DNA of 64,000 bases from Anaerofilum sp. An201 (GCF_002160015.1 NZ_NFJT01000016.1:1-64000); one strand, 5' to 3'; shown: positions 42,197 through 50,937, numbered from the stretch's first letter. Notes: generated from the sequence alone by a model not told the origin. A program made the numbers and translations.

Positions 42197-43204
42197 ATGA
42201 CCGTAGTAGCTGTGGATACTGGCAACCGTTTAATCAAGACCGCCCACGCTGAGCCTTTCAGCGCCGGGCTGAACCGGCATCTGGATGTTCCGCCCATTGT
42301 CGCCACCGACACTCTGTTCTTTGAGGGGAACTACTATTCTTTCTCTGAGTCTCAGGGATTTCACCGTCAGGATAAGACTGTGGACGACTACTATTTCATT
42401 CTGACCCTGGCCGCGATTGCGCGGGAGCTGGTAATGAAGGATGCCATTCGCCGTGCCGGAAACGCTTCGGTGGATTTCAAGACCGCCATGCGCAGTGCCG
42501 AGCGCGAGAAAATCTCCTTCAATGAAGATATCTTCCTGTCCATCGGCCTGCCGCCCAGCGATATGAAGATTCTGAGCGAGAAGTTCAAACGCTATTTTAT
42601 GCGAGACGGTTCCGCCCTCTCCTATACCTACAACAACATCCGCTTCAACGTCAGCATCAAGGATGTGTGCGTGTCGGCGCAGGGCTTTGCGGCGATTTTC
42701 CCCAATGACATCTTCAACGAGGTCACGAAGGCTCCGCAGACCTACATCATCGACATTGGCGGTTACACCCTTGATATTGCCCGTATTGTGAATCGCCGTC
42801 CCGACCCGGGCTTTTTCAAGAGCCTTGACTATGGTGTGATTCACCTGTACAACGAAGTCGCCGCCATCATCCGCGAGGAGTTCTCCGTCAACATCAACGG
42901 CATCCAGATTGAAGCGGCGCTTCGGCACGAGTCCATCGGTAACGCGGATATCGAAAAGATGGTACGGAAAGTCGCGGACACTTACGCTCGGCGTATCGTT
43001 GCCGCATTGCAGGATAATGGCATCGACCTGAAGCTGAGCTTGCCTGTTCTGATGGGTGGCGGTGCGAAACTGATGCAGGATTCGCTGGAGAAGGCCATCA
43101 ACCGCTCGGAAATCATCGTCCTTCCGGACATTCGTGCGAATGCGGTTGGATACGAAGTGTTTGCGAACCGCCTGCTGAAAGAACGCCGCCGCGCCGCCCG
43201 CTAA
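42197..43204 (+). CDS. parM: ParM-like actin-family plasmid segregation ATPase
   Basis: 335 residues. ParM forms filaments that push plasmid copies apart. Actin-fold phosphate and adenosine motifs are present: VVAVDTGNRLIKTA (3-16), IIDIGGYTLDIARI (about 184-197) and LPVLMGGGAKLM (about 282-293). Length fits ParM/StbA. AGAGGAG precedes the ATG. The following gene looks like its ParR partner. The centromere (parC) has not been located; the short spacer 42143-42196, with GGGCCCGG-type repeats, is one candidate. Confidence 0.88.
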   Translation: MTVVAVDTGNRLIKTAHAEPFSAGLNRHLDVPPIVATDTLFFEGNYYSFSESQGFHRQDKTVDDYYFILTLAAIARELVMKDAIRRAGNASVDFKTAMRSAEREKISFNEDIFLSIGLPPSDMKILSEKFKRYFMRDGSALSYTYNNIRFNVSIKDVCVSAQGFAAIFPNDIFNEVTKAPQTYIIDIGGYTLDIARIVNRRPDPGFFKSLDYGVIHLYNEVAAIIREEFSVNINGIQIEAALRHESIGNADIEKMVRKVADTYARRIVAALQDNGIDLKLSLPVLMGGGAKLMQDSLEKAINRSEIIVLPDIRANAVGYEVFANRLLKERRRAAR

Positions 43205-43218
43205 GGGGGGTGTGAGCA

Positions 43219-43623
43219 ATGACCGAGAAACGCATCAACCTGTGTTTCAATGTTGATGACAAACGGCAGGAAATCGTTTACGACTTCCTGATGGAAAGAG
43301 GCAAGAAAAAGACGGCGACTGTAATCGACCTCGTGATGGCGTATCTCTCGGGCCAATCGGACAGAAAAAATCCCGCCCCGAATATTGGAGCGGATATTGC
43401 CGAACAGGTCGAACGCGCTATCAAAGAGAACTCGAACCGGACAGAGACGGAAAAAATCCAAAGAAGTCTCGACAAAATCCTCACCCTTCTGGAATCCGGT
43501 GTCATCATAAACTCGAGTCAGGGCGATGAAAAAATCGAACCCGAAAATGAACAGGACAGCCTGGCTGATTCGGAAATGAGCGATGACGCTTTTTCCGCTA
43601 TGGTGTCTATTTTCGGAGTGTAA
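43219..43623 (+). CDS. parR: ParR-like DNA-binding adaptor
   Basis: 134 residues, 14 bases after parM. The N terminus (INLCFNVDDKRQEIVYDFLM, KKTATVIDLVMAYL) has the ribbon-helix-helix look of ParR/StbB-type proteins in Firmicutes; the C-terminal half is acidic and would contact ParM. ParR binds parC and caps ParM filaments. Assignment rests on position, size and the N-terminal pattern. Confidence 0.75.
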   Translation: MTEKRINLCFNVDDKRQEIVYDFLMERGKKKTATVIDLVMAYLSGQSDRKNPAPNIGADIAEQVERAIKENSNRTETEKIQRSLDKILTLLESGVIINSSQGDEKIEPENEQDSLADSEMSDDAFSAMVSIFGV

Positions 43624-43664
43624 AAAAAGCCCTCACGCGGACTCTCCGCTGAGGGCTTTTTCGA
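43624..43664. terminator. Bidirectional terminator between convergent genes
   Basis: AAAAAGCCCTCA pairs with TGAGGGCTTTTT, with A- and T-runs on both sides, between parR (plus) and the XRE gene (minus). Confidence 0.85.
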
Positions 43665-43679
43665 TTAAAGATTTCGTTA

Positions 43680-44195
43680 TCATTCTTCTTCGGTCGTAAA
43701 ATCTCGCCGGAACAGACGGATAGGTGGCTTGGCCTTCTGTGTTTCAGATTCGCGCAAACGTTCGAAAAGCCGGACGCCACGCCGAATTTGTGGGCTCGTT
43801 TCATTAGAGGCTTCAATGGCAGTCTGAATCGAGTCCAGAGTGTCATCTGAAAGCTCTGCGAGATAGACAGCGAGTTCACGAAGAACGGCATCGGCTTTCC
43901 GAAGATAGCTCTCCTCAACGACCGTAGTAATGTCCAAATTGAACACCCGGCAAAATGTCAACAGATTGTCGGCGTTCATCCTCCGGTTATCCTGCATAAT
44001 GTGGCTGTATGTGGTATTGCTGCAGCCGAGAATTTGAGAGAACTCTTTCTGGGTGAAGTTGTATTTTCGGCGCGTGTAATCCATATGCTCGTAAATCATT
44101 CGTTTGATTTCAGGATTCGTTTCCTGAATTTTCTTCGCATCTTCGAGAAGATGAGCAAAATCCTCATCGGAGATATACCTGTTTAAGGATGGCAT
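43680..44195 (-). CDS. XRE-family transcription regulator
   Basis: 171 residues on the minus strand. ATG 44195 (MPSLNRYISDEDFA) has GAAGG at the right distance; the longer ORF start lacks one. The HTH lies at about residues 50-105 (YNFTQKEFSQILGCSNTTYS, MNADNLLTFCRVF). The C-terminal part is charged. It is the only confident minus-strand gene of the element in this window and diverges from the gene at 44357, so it probably controls its own promoter and that operon. Confidence 0.8.
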   Translation of the reverse strand: MPSLNRYISDEDFAHLLEDAKKIQETNPEIKRMIYEHMDYTRRKYNFTQKEFSQILGCSNTTYSHIMQDNRRMNADNLLTFCRVFNLDITTVVEESYLRKADAVLRELAVYLAELSDDTLDSIQTAIEASNETSPQIRRGVRLFERLRESETQKAKPPIRLFRRDFTTEEE

Positions 44196-44356
44196 GAGAG
44201 AAACCTTCTTTCGTTGCAAAAACTTTAATGGACCACAATGAACCTTATATAATAAGTGATGCGGCTGCCGAGGCAAGGAACTAACTGAATCATAACACCA
44301 AAATCACATAAAAGTCAACAAAGTTGCCAAAAATTGCTTTTTAAGGAGTTTTTTCG
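44196..44356. promoter_or_regulatory. Divergent regulatory region of the XRE gene
   Basis: About 160 AT-rich bases between divergent genes, the natural operator site for the XRE protein. No clear long palindrome; TTGCTTTTTAAGGAG gives the ribosome site of the plus-strand gene. Confidence 0.45.
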
Positions 44357-44764
44357 ATGAAGCTGATTTACTTGAGTGCCGTTGACGGCCGCCCGTTCGG
44401 ATATAAAGGAAGCGCCGTCCGCGCAGAAATTCATGAGGGTCGAATGGGTGTTCGAGAGTGGAGCCACAAGTTTGCCGGGTTCGGGAAAGACCGGGCCAAG
44501 CTGGTCGCGGCCACGACTATCGTTCAAGAGTACGTCAAAAAAGACGACTCTGTGACAATCTTTTTCGATAGCACACGTCTTGCGTGTGATTATCAGCTCG
44601 CGTTTAACGGCGATTGGAAGGGCGTCCGATTCCGCAGGGAATGGCAGGCGCTGCTGAAAGCGCTGCTTGTATGCGATACTGTCCCTGATATCCGGGCAAT
44701 GGGCACGCTCTCCCGGATTATCCGGGAAGATACGCAGGCTGTCGCAGACAGCTTGTTTAAATAA
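44357..44764 (+). CDS. Protein of unknown function
   Basis: 135 residues after AAGGAG. N-terminal MKLIYLSAVDGRPFGYKGSA and a central DDSVTIFFDSTRLACDYQLAF suggest a compact alpha/beta fold; RNase H-like topology is possible, but I see no complete set of acidic residues. It is 22 bases before the putative regulator gene. Confidence 0.6.
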   Translation: MKLIYLSAVDGRPFGYKGSAVRAEIHEGRMGVREWSHKFAGFGKDRAKLVAATTIVQEYVKKDDSVTIFFDSTRLACDYQLAFNGDWKGVRFRREWQALLKALLVCDTVPDIRAMGTLSRIIREDTQAVADSLFK

Positions 44765-44786
44765 TTTTTGAGGGGAGGCGAGCCAC

Positions 44787-45827
44787 ATGGCAGGTTGTGC
44801 AGTATCGAATGTTGGGCTCAAAGATGTAATCAAGAATATTATGGAGATGGATGTGCCGGAGCTCGTGTTCTTGCGCTCATTTACGCAGCATCCATCGTCC
44901 GTCCTCATCATGCGACGGTATAACGAGCTGGTCGCAAGCAATCCCGATTTGCAGGATATCGTTACAGCTTTTGCCGTATATCCTGCGCTCAAGTGGGCAC
45001 AAAAGGCGGAAGACATCGACGCAGTGATGGCTCGAGTCTGTTCCAGTGACGCTAACGCACAGCGACTCATCAATGTGCAGAAAGCCCTGTCTGATGTAAC
45101 CGGGTATGAACCGAAGCTCATGCTGAACAACCGCAAGCGGTATTTCGAGGCGAGCCGGAAGCTGACTTGGAGACTGGAGCATCTGGTGGAGCAGATTCGA
45201 GACTTTCCCGGGGAAGGTGAAATCTATGCGAACATCCTCGGAATTATGCTCGGCGACACGACTGCCGATGTTTCCAAGTATATGACCAATCAATACGCTA
45301 AGGCTGCTATGGAGCTTGCATACGATTGCGCGGGGAAAGAAATCGACGGTCTTGTGGACGATGTGCTGACTGGAATCGTTCAATCGGACGATGAAATGTC
45401 GCTCATTTACCACAACATCGACATTCTGCTTCGCGAGTACAATCGTATCCTTTGGCACACGCAGAACTCTGATGACCGTGCCATGCGGCTGCTCGCCTGC
45501 GAATCCGAGGAGGAAATGCTCAAAATCACTGAGCACGACGAAAAGTACCGGCAGGCATATTTGATTGTCGAGTACATTAAGCTGATTAACGGCGCCATCG
45601 AAATGGTGAAGACCTTCCCGGTCAACGGCCAGGAATATTACGACATCATTCGCACGGTTATTGAACTGAAGCCGAAGCGAATTTCTGACGAGGCTGCCGC
45701 AGAGCGGGTCGGGATGTCTACTTATTCTTTTTCGGTAAAAAAGCGCCGGGCCCTGTCTGTGCTCAGCACCATTCTGTGGGGCTGTGATGGCGATACCTTT
45801 GTTCGATTTCTAACCGATAAGGCCTAA
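44787..45827 (+). CDS. Large helical protein with sigma-region-4-like HTH
   Basis: 346 residues after GGGGAGG. Mostly alpha-helical. The C-terminal 55 residues (YYDIIRTVIELKPKRISDEA, AERVGMSTYSFSVKKRRAL) read like the helix-turn-helix of sigma-70 region 4 or ArpU-type phage late regulators. The N-terminal part has no sigma region 2 that I can recognise. It is a candidate for the factor that acts on the CCCCGAAAAG promoters, one of which follows its stop by 33 bases. That link is inference. Confidence 0.55.
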   Translation: MAGCAVSNVGLKDVIKNIMEMDVPELVFLRSFTQHPSSVLIMRRYNELVASNPDLQDIVTAFAVYPALKWAQKAEDIDAVMARVCSSDANAQRLINVQKALSDVTGYEPKLMLNNRKRYFEASRKLTWRLEHLVEQIRDFPGEGEIYANILGIMLGDTTADVSKYMTNQYAKAAMELAYDCAGKEIDGLVDDVLTGIVQSDDEMSLIYHNIDILLREYNRILWHTQNSDDRAMRLLACESEEEMLKITEHDEKYRQAYLIVEYIKLINGAIEMVKTFPVNGQEYYDIIRTVIELKPKRISDEAAAERVGMSTYSFSVKKRRALSVLSTILWGCDGDTFVRFLTDKA

Positions 45828-45850
45828 TTTCGGTTCCGCTCTGCCGATAT

Positions 45851-45945
45851 TTGGTCTTGCCCCGAAAAGTTCGTATACTAAAAACATCAAAACATCAAAG
45901 GCCCAATGTCGTATCCCGAAAACGGATTCGCATTGGGTCTTTTTC
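45851..45945 (+). promoter_or_regulatory. Class B promoter with long hairpin leader
   Basis: TTGGTC (45851), CCCCGAAAAG (45860) and TATACT (45874). AAAACA...AAAGGCCCAATG pairs with CATTGGGTCTTT...TGTTTT; the cap is ATCC-CGAAAAC-GGAT. Confidence 0.75.
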
Positions 45946-45976
45946 TGTTTTGAAATAAACATTGGGAGTCGATAGT

Positions 45977-46243
45977 ATGCGGAAATTTGACCATCGCGGG
46001 CACCAGTATGAAATTTGCTGGGTCAACGGTTGGGGATTCATTCTCATGGACGGCTTACGCATTTCTTTGCAAGGGCTGGCCGATACGCTGGGCGTGGATA
46101 ATCAAGACGTTCTCCGGTTCCTGACCGGGGATGGTGAGGACGAATACAGGCAACGCAATTTCCTTTCTGTGTCCGCCTGTGAAACGCTACTGCAAATTCG
46201 GTTGGTATGCCTGCTGGGGTTTGCGGGAGCAACGCGGCGGTGA
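45977..46243 (+). CDS. Small protein of unknown function
   Basis: 88 residues; TTGGGAG lies about ten bases before ATG 45977. RHGHQYEICW-like start, then LQGLADTLGVDNQDVLRFLT, which could be a helix-turn-helix. Followed by GTACATA (46250) and the next gene. Confidence 0.55.
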   Translation: MRKFDHRGHQYEICWVNGWGFILMDGLRISLQGLADTLGVDNQDVLRFLTGDGEDEYRQRNFLSVSACETLLQIRLVCLLGFAGATRR

Positions 46244-46288
46244 ATCTGGGTACATAAGAAATCGAATATCGAATAAAGGAGCAAGAAC

Positions 46289-47203
46289 ATGAAAGAACAT
46301 CTTTGGGAAGTACAGGCTGCAAAATCCTTCTGTAAAATGAAAAAAGACTGGCTGAGCCATGAGCGCATCCACCTGAGCTTCGTTAAGCATTCCGGCAAAC
46401 CCGAGTGTAAGCAGGAGCTTGTCATTGAGGGTGCCATTAAGCTGGCGGGCACAGATGGCGCTGTGAATCTGAGCTACCTCATTCTGACCGGTCGGCTGAG
46501 AAAGATTGCTGAAATGAAGAAGAAGGAAGCTGCGGAGAAACAGCAGAGATACGTGGACCCGCTCTTTACCTCTATGGGCGGTACAGTTGCTTCCCGGTCG
46601 GCCGATGGAGCGAGCTGTACGTTCCGTGAATTTGCTGTACTCTGTGGTACGGCGTCGGAATACGTCCTGCGTATGCTCACCTGTGCAGGCGAGCAAACCT
46701 CGACCGGCGGCATTCAGCCTGTTTCTGGAGCTAAACGCGAATCCATTTTTGTCCCTATCAGCGCGGGCGACCTCGTATGCTTTGCAAAAGCGATTGAGTT
46801 CGCTTATCAGGAGTACATGACGATGGTTTGCAGTGCTCCCGGCTACACGGGCGAAAACAAGGATGCCCCGCAGGACCAGGCTCCGGCAGGTGAGGCTGAA
46901 CCGCAGGCTCCCGCTCCGGCAGAACACCCCCGGATGTCCTGCATCGTGTGGGAAACGGGCGGCATCACGGATGGCCTGCCCCAGGCAATCAAACATGACC
47001 CGCAGCATATCGTGGGGGTTATACAGAATATGACGCGAACTCTTTTGAAGGAAAAGCGCCTTGTAGCGAATGCGGACGATTACAATGCCACAGTGGCATT
47101 CATCAACTCGCAGACGCCTGGCGCCGTGACTATCCATTACGCGGGCAAGGAAAACCCGCAGACGCAGGCTGCGCTGTGCATCAAAATCGCAGAGTTCATC
47201 TGA
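46289..47203 (+). CDS. Protein of unknown function
   Basis: 304 residues after AAAGGAGC. A basic helical N terminus, a middle domain (about 90-180, DGASCTFREFAVLCGTASEY), an Ala/Pro/Glu-rich linker (about 190-215) and a C-terminal domain (MSCIVWETGGITDGLPQAI). Two folded parts joined by a flexible linker. No known family. GTACATA lies 39 bases upstream of the start. Confidence 0.65.
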   Translation: MKEHLWEVQAAKSFCKMKKDWLSHERIHLSFVKHSGKPECKQELVIEGAIKLAGTDGAVNLSYLILTGRLRKIAEMKKKEAAEKQQRYVDPLFTSMGGTVASRSADGASCTFREFAVLCGTASEYVLRMLTCAGEQTSTGGIQPVSGAKRESIFVPISAGDLVCFAKAIEFAYQEYMTMVCSAPGYTGENKDAPQDQAPAGEAEPQAPAPAEHPRMSCIVWETGGITDGLPQAIKHDPQHIVGVIQNMTRTLLKEKRLVANADDYNATVAFINSQTPGAVTIHYAGKENPQTQAALCIKIAEFI

Positions 47204-47209
47204 GGCGAG

Positions 47210-47238
47210 GCCCTCCCTTTCTTGGGGAGGGCTTTTCT
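47210..47238 (+). terminator. First of two tandem terminators
   Basis: GCCCTCCC pairs with GGGAGGGC, then TTTTC. Confidence 0.85.
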
Positions 47239-47247
47239 TTTTGTCTG

Positions 47248-47279
47248 TGCCGGCAGGATGTCCTGTCGGCATCTTTTTT
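47248..47279 (+). terminator. Second of two tandem terminators
   Basis: TGCCGGCAGG pairs with CCTGTCGGCA around ATGT, then a T-run ending at the solo repeat. Confidence 0.85.
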
Positions 47280-47308
47280 GCTCTCTTCATGGGAGCGCGA
47301 ATCGGAAT
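47280..47308 (+). repeat. Solo CRISPR-like repeat far from the array
   Basis: Begins GCTCTCTTCATGGGAGCGCG and ends AATCGGAAT. The 3' half matches the array repeat closely (array copy at 19456 also ends GCGAATCGGAAT), and the GCTCTC/GGGAGC stem is kept with different bases. It lies between a double terminator and the zinc-ribbon gene. Confidence 0.5.
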
Positions 47309-47326
47309 GGAAGGTAGTGAGTCGGT

Positions 47327-47665
47327 TTGGTAAAACGATGCAAAGCCTGTGGACGGGAAATCGAAACAGATTCTCCCAACACAATGTACTGCCCGGATTG
47401 CGCAAAACAAAGAAAACGACAGGCAGACGCAGAAGCATGGCAGCGGAGAAAGGCAAAAAACGAGCGGCGGAAAACGATGACGTCGATTTTCGAAAGAGAA
47501 CACGCAAAGATGCTTGGTATTGATTACCGTGCTTATTATCCTACATGGAAAAAGACCCATGTAAAGGCACATCGGCAATACCTCAAGGAGCGCATGGCAC
47601 AGTGGGAAACTGAACAGCAAAAGATGTGCAAGTGCCGCAAAAGTGGCACCGGACGAAAGGAGTAA
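47327..47665 (+). CDS. Small zinc-ribbon protein
   Basis: 112 residues if started at TTG 47327 (MVKRCKACGREIET); the ribosome site GGAAGG is about 13 bases upstream, so the start is uncertain. A CKACG...CPDC zinc ribbon lies at about residues 5-25, followed by a long Arg/Lys/Glu helix (RKRQADAEAWQRRKAKNERR) and a C-terminal CKC. Likely nucleic-acid binding. Ends five bases before the next gene. Confidence 0.6.
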   Translation: MVKRCKACGREIETDSPNTMYCPDCAKQRKRQADAEAWQRRKAKNERRKTMTSIFEREHAKMLGIDYRAYYPTWKKTHVKAHRQYLKERMAQWETEQQKMCKCRKSGTGRKE

Positions 47666-47670
47666 ATATT

Positions 47671-48483
47671 ATGGAAATCATCGGTAAGGTCAAAATCAAA
47701 TGGAACGATGCCCCAGTATCGGTCCCTGTAACTGCGGACGGGTATATCCAGATGCCGGATGGGACGATGCGCCGCCTGCGAGAAGAAACTTTTCAGGGAA
47801 TTAAGGAAAAGCTCTTGGCGACGACTCCCGCACAACAAACCGAGAGCGAGAGCGAGGGACCAGCTGAGCCCACTGAGGCCGCTGAGCCCGCTGGCCCCAC
47901 TGAGCCTGAGACATCGCCGGCTGTGTCTGCACCGGTATCTGAAGCGCCTGTCGCGTCGGCGCAAGATACTGCTGAGGAGTTAGACAAAACGGATAAGCCT
48001 GCTGTTCCGAGCGAGCCTGAATTGAAAGAGTCCACTGTTCAGGGCGAACCCGAACCGAAAAGCGGTGCGCCTGCCCAAGATGCGGTGGAGGCAACCTCGA
48101 GAGCCAACCGAAAGAAAGAGCGTCAGGAACGTAAAGCCCAGAAAAAGCAAAAAAAGCTGGACGAAAAGCAGAAGCGAAAAGAAGAAAAGCTGAATGCTCA
48201 GAAGGAAGACCCTGAGTCCACGACGAAGACTCCCATGTCGCCCGGGAAAGCAGCAGCTATTGCAGTCGCTGCGGTGCTCCTGGCGGAAGCTGTCCTTGTG
48301 GCTGGGTATCAGACGGCCCAGAAAAACGCTGTATCGTTCTCTGGCCCGGAAGTAACCGCCTCTGTGAGTGGGGTCGGCGACATCCCCGATGACGCAGAAT
48401 CCGTCTTGATTATTGCCCGGGTGAAGGGTGATGACGGTGTTGAACGGGATATTGCTCTGGGCGAGTTCAGCCCGAGTGTTTGA
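47671..48483 (+). CDS. Membrane protein with acidic linker and coiled-coil
   Basis: 270 residues, ATG 47671 after AAAGGAG. A short N-terminal domain (about 1-50), a Pro/Glu/Ala-rich linker (about 52-140), a strongly charged Lys/Glu helix (about 145-185, RKAQKKQKKLDEKQKRKEE), one membrane helix (about 197-218) and a 50-residue exterior domain. A scaffold or membrane-tethering role is possible. Confidence 0.65.
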   Translation: MEIIGKVKIKWNDAPVSVPVTADGYIQMPDGTMRRLREETFQGIKEKLLATTPAQQTESESEGPAEPTEAAEPAGPTEPETSPAVSAPVSEAPVASAQDTAEELDKTDKPAVPSEPELKESTVQGEPEPKSGAPAQDAVEATSRANRKKERQERKAQKKQKKLDEKQKRKEEKLNAQKEDPESTTKTPMSPGKAAAIAVAAVLLAEAVLVAGYQTAQKNAVSFSGPEVTASVSGVGDIPDDAESVLIIARVKGDDGVERDIALGEFSPSV

Positions 48484-48499
48484 GTTGGAGGGCCAGAGT

Positions 48500-49120
48500 A
48501 TGGAAGAAAGTATTCTCCTCCGATTTTATTTGAAGGTGGGGTTCTGCGCGTTGGCAGCCCTCATCCTCAGCATCGTCATGATGATGTTCCTGAATGCACC
48601 GCAAATGATTCTGTTTGGACTGGCAATCGCTCTTTGGTATGGGTACACGGCCTATTCCGTCTATGCCAAAACGAAAAGGGGCGAAATTATTTCAGTGTAT
48701 GCCAAGTGTGTAGATGTTGAGGAGCAAACCTGGGTCGAAAAACGAGCTAAGCGAAATCCTCTGTATCGTTTTATTGCTATGAGCTCCGGGGCAGATACAG
48801 AAAGTAGCGTAAACGCACTGCTGAATGACGATGAAAATAAGGGCGAGGTCAGCCTGTTCATCCGGGCCCCGCTCAGGAAATTTCGACCGGGTGAGTTGTA
48901 CTGTATGTTGTTCCGCAAAACGGATGATGGACAATACACGGAACAAATGCTTATTGCGTCTGGAGTGGTTCCGCCTAACCCTATGCAGTTTGCGGCCTCG
49001 GAAGAGAAAATGGAAAGCGCGTCGGCAAAAATGACAGACGACTTTGAGGACGAACTTGAAATTGAACCAGATAAACTGGAATCCCCAAAGACAATCCGAG
49101 TTGATTTTCGAAATAAATAA
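48500..49120 (+). CDS. Two-helix membrane protein of unknown function
   Basis: 206 residues from ATG 48500 after TTGGAGGG. Two helices (about 10-55), then a cytoplasmic domain (ISVYAKCVDVEEQTWVEKRA) and an acidic tail. Genes on both sides are also membrane proteins of similar layout, suggesting a complex. Confidence 0.65.
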   Translation: MEESILLRFYLKVGFCALAALILSIVMMMFLNAPQMILFGLAIALWYGYTAYSVYAKTKRGEIISVYAKCVDVEEQTWVEKRAKRNPLYRFIAMSSGADTESSVNALLNDDENKGEVSLFIRAPLRKFRPGELYCMLFRKTDDGQYTEQMLIASGVVPPNPMQFAASEEKMESASAKMTDDFEDELEIEPDKLESPKTIRVDFRNK

Positions 49121-49136
49121 ACTGGAGGAATGGTCT

Positions 49137-50453
49137 ATGGTGTTTAACATTTTGACAGCAGCTATCCTCCTGCTGGCGCTCGGAGCGACTATTTGGAACA
49201 CAGCAAATCGCTCATATCTGTACTCTATTGTCAACGGAACTGTGTACATTCGAAAAAGCGCTCTGGTAAAGGCGGCCGTCAGGGACGTTGTCTGGGCGGA
49301 AACCGGCGGCTATCTGGCAATGTGCGTTGTTCCTGGGGAGGAAAAGGATGTTGAAATCCACGTTCCGGATTTTGTCCCTCCAGTGCCCGTGGAGATTCTT
49401 CTGCTTCGGGTAGAGAATGGAAAGGAGCACGGCTATATGCTTGCTCCCAAGGAAAATGCCGTTCCTTCGCTGGATTTACCAGCATTAAAATTGCCGTTAC
49501 GCATTAGTCAGGAACAGTGGGCGACATTGGCTCCCGTCATCGAAATCGCGCTTGCGTGTCTGTCTCTTATGTTTTTGTCCGCAGCTGGCTTCTTCAGCCT
49601 TATCTTGTCTTTGCTGGCCTTTGCTCTGGCCGCTTTGAACCGCCCATATAAAAAATGGACAAGCTCTCGTTTTTTTGTTATAATTAAGGGAAAGGAATTC
49701 GGCAAGAAGCAGGGAAGTCCTGTTGCTCAGGACGGAATCCAGCTTCCCGCAGGGTACGAGACATGGAGTGATACGGAAAAAAACTTGTTTCGTATTTCTC
49801 TCGAAATCTCACAGGAGGCGGAACCGGCCAAGCCAGTTGATGAGGACCCTACCGCTCTCTTTCGGGCCGAGGACCTTAGCGCTAATTTCTCGGATGTAGT
49901 ACGGGATACCGACGCGAACACCGCTGTGGCACAGGATACAGAAGCGGAACCAGCGAGCGAAGGAGCGCTTGAAACAGATATTTTTGAACAGGATTCCTTC
50001 TCGCAGAGAATGCCTTCCGAGGCCCAGCTCACACCCCCGGAGAAACTGCACGCGGTCGAAAATGCCGAAAAGGCTGGAAAGAAAAAAGACGCTTCTCAAC
50101 CGGCGTCGAACCCTGTTACACCTTCCGACGACAGCCGCAAAAAACGGGCAGATGTGCCGAAAGACGCACCTGACACGGCCGAGGCTGACCCTCTGTTTGG
50201 AGACTTGAATCCTTCTCGCTCCAAGAAGGAGCCAAAGGTCAAGCGTACCGACAAGGATACGCAGGGGAAAAACCAGGAACCTGCCGAAGCGGACCCACTA
50301 ATGGGAGAGCTGAATCCTTCCCAAAACGGGACAAAACCAAAGAATTTTAATCACAGGACCCCGCCGGGAAAGGCCAGCGCGAACAGGGGGAAGAGACGGA
50401 GGAATACCGGCTCTGAGCTGGAAGAACTGATGGGTTCCATGAAAAAACAATGA
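49137..50453 (+). CDS. Membrane protein with long charged C terminus
   Basis: 438 residues after TGGAGG. N-terminal helix, a domain of about 110 residues, two further helices (about 135-175), then about 260 residues of charged, Ala/Pro/Glu-rich sequence. EADPLFGDLNPS and EADPLMGELNPS form an imperfect internal repeat near residues 345 and 385; the end is basic (KRRRNTGSELEELM). Third member of the membrane set. No known family. Confidence 0.65.
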   Translation: MVFNILTAAILLLALGATIWNTANRSYLYSIVNGTVYIRKSALVKAAVRDVVWAETGGYLAMCVVPGEEKDVEIHVPDFVPPVPVEILLLRVENGKEHGYMLAPKENAVPSLDLPALKLPLRISQEQWATLAPVIEIALACLSLMFLSAAGFFSLILSLLAFALAALNRPYKKWTSSRFFVIIKGKEFGKKQGSPVAQDGIQLPAGYETWSDTEKNLFRISLEISQEAEPAKPVDEDPTALFRAEDLSANFSDVVRDTDANTAVAQDTEAEPASEGALETDIFEQDSFSQRMPSEAQLTPPEKLHAVENAEKAGKKKDASQPASNPVTPSDDSRKKRADVPKDAPDTAEADPLFGDLNPSRSKKEPKVKRTDKDTQGKNQEPAEADPLMGELNPSQNGTKPKNFNHRTPPGKASANRGKRRRNTGSELEELMGSMKKQ

Positions 50454-50463
50454 GGCGATATTT

Positions 50464-50931
50464 ATGCTTTATAAACTCGACGACAAGTTGCCAGGATGCC
50501 GGCTTTCTCAGGAGGAATGGGAAGAACTGCGTGAAATGACCATTCCGTACGAAGGCCATCTCAAAGAAATGGACCTTGCTCCAGTAAAACAGCGGTTTTC
50601 AGAATTGCGAGAGAAATACGGAAGCGGCGAAAACGAAGGAACATGCTGGCTGTGCGGAACCTCTCCTGTGCTTGTGCGTGGGATGGGCCTGTGCCGGGCG
50701 TGTTACCGCTACTTCTTTGAGTACGGGAAAGGGCTGCGACGTTGTGGCCGAGTTCAAGGCAACAAATATTCCAATACTCTTTGTACTGTGTGCGGGGAAC
50801 GCCCCGCCATTACGCTCGGAATGTGCCGAAGGTGCTATCATCTCCGGCAGAAAAACGGGCTGAAGGATGCTCAAGAAGTTTCCGATTTTCTGAACCGTGG
50901 GAATGGCGTTCTCAAGAACGCCCGTGAGTAA
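50464..50931 (+). CDS. Double zinc-ribbon protein
   Basis: 155 residues. Two four-cysteine sites: CWLCG...CRACYRYF (about 61-81) and CTVCGERPAITLGMCRRCYH (about 107-126), near-repeats of each other. The N-terminal 55 residues are helical and charged. Probably binds nucleic acid or a protein partner. It sits ten bases after the preceding membrane gene; a terminator follows. Confidence 0.7.
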   Translation: MLYKLDDKLPGCRLSQEEWEELREMTIPYEGHLKEMDLAPVKQRFSELREKYGSGENEGTCWLCGTSPVLVRGMGLCRACYRYFFEYGKGLRRCGRVQGNKYSNTLCTVCGERPAITLGMCRRCYHLRQKNGLKDAQEVSDFLNRGNGVLKNARE

Positions 50932-50937
50932 TTTTTA

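Noticed and set aside
42197-43219. Minus-strand ORF opposite parM
   Set aside because: Shadow of parM; the plus frame has all actin-fold motifs and a ribosome site.
49679-49690. A TATAATTAAGG promoter-like word inside the gene at 49137
   Set aside because: No suitable -35 at the right distance and it lies inside a well-supported coding frame.
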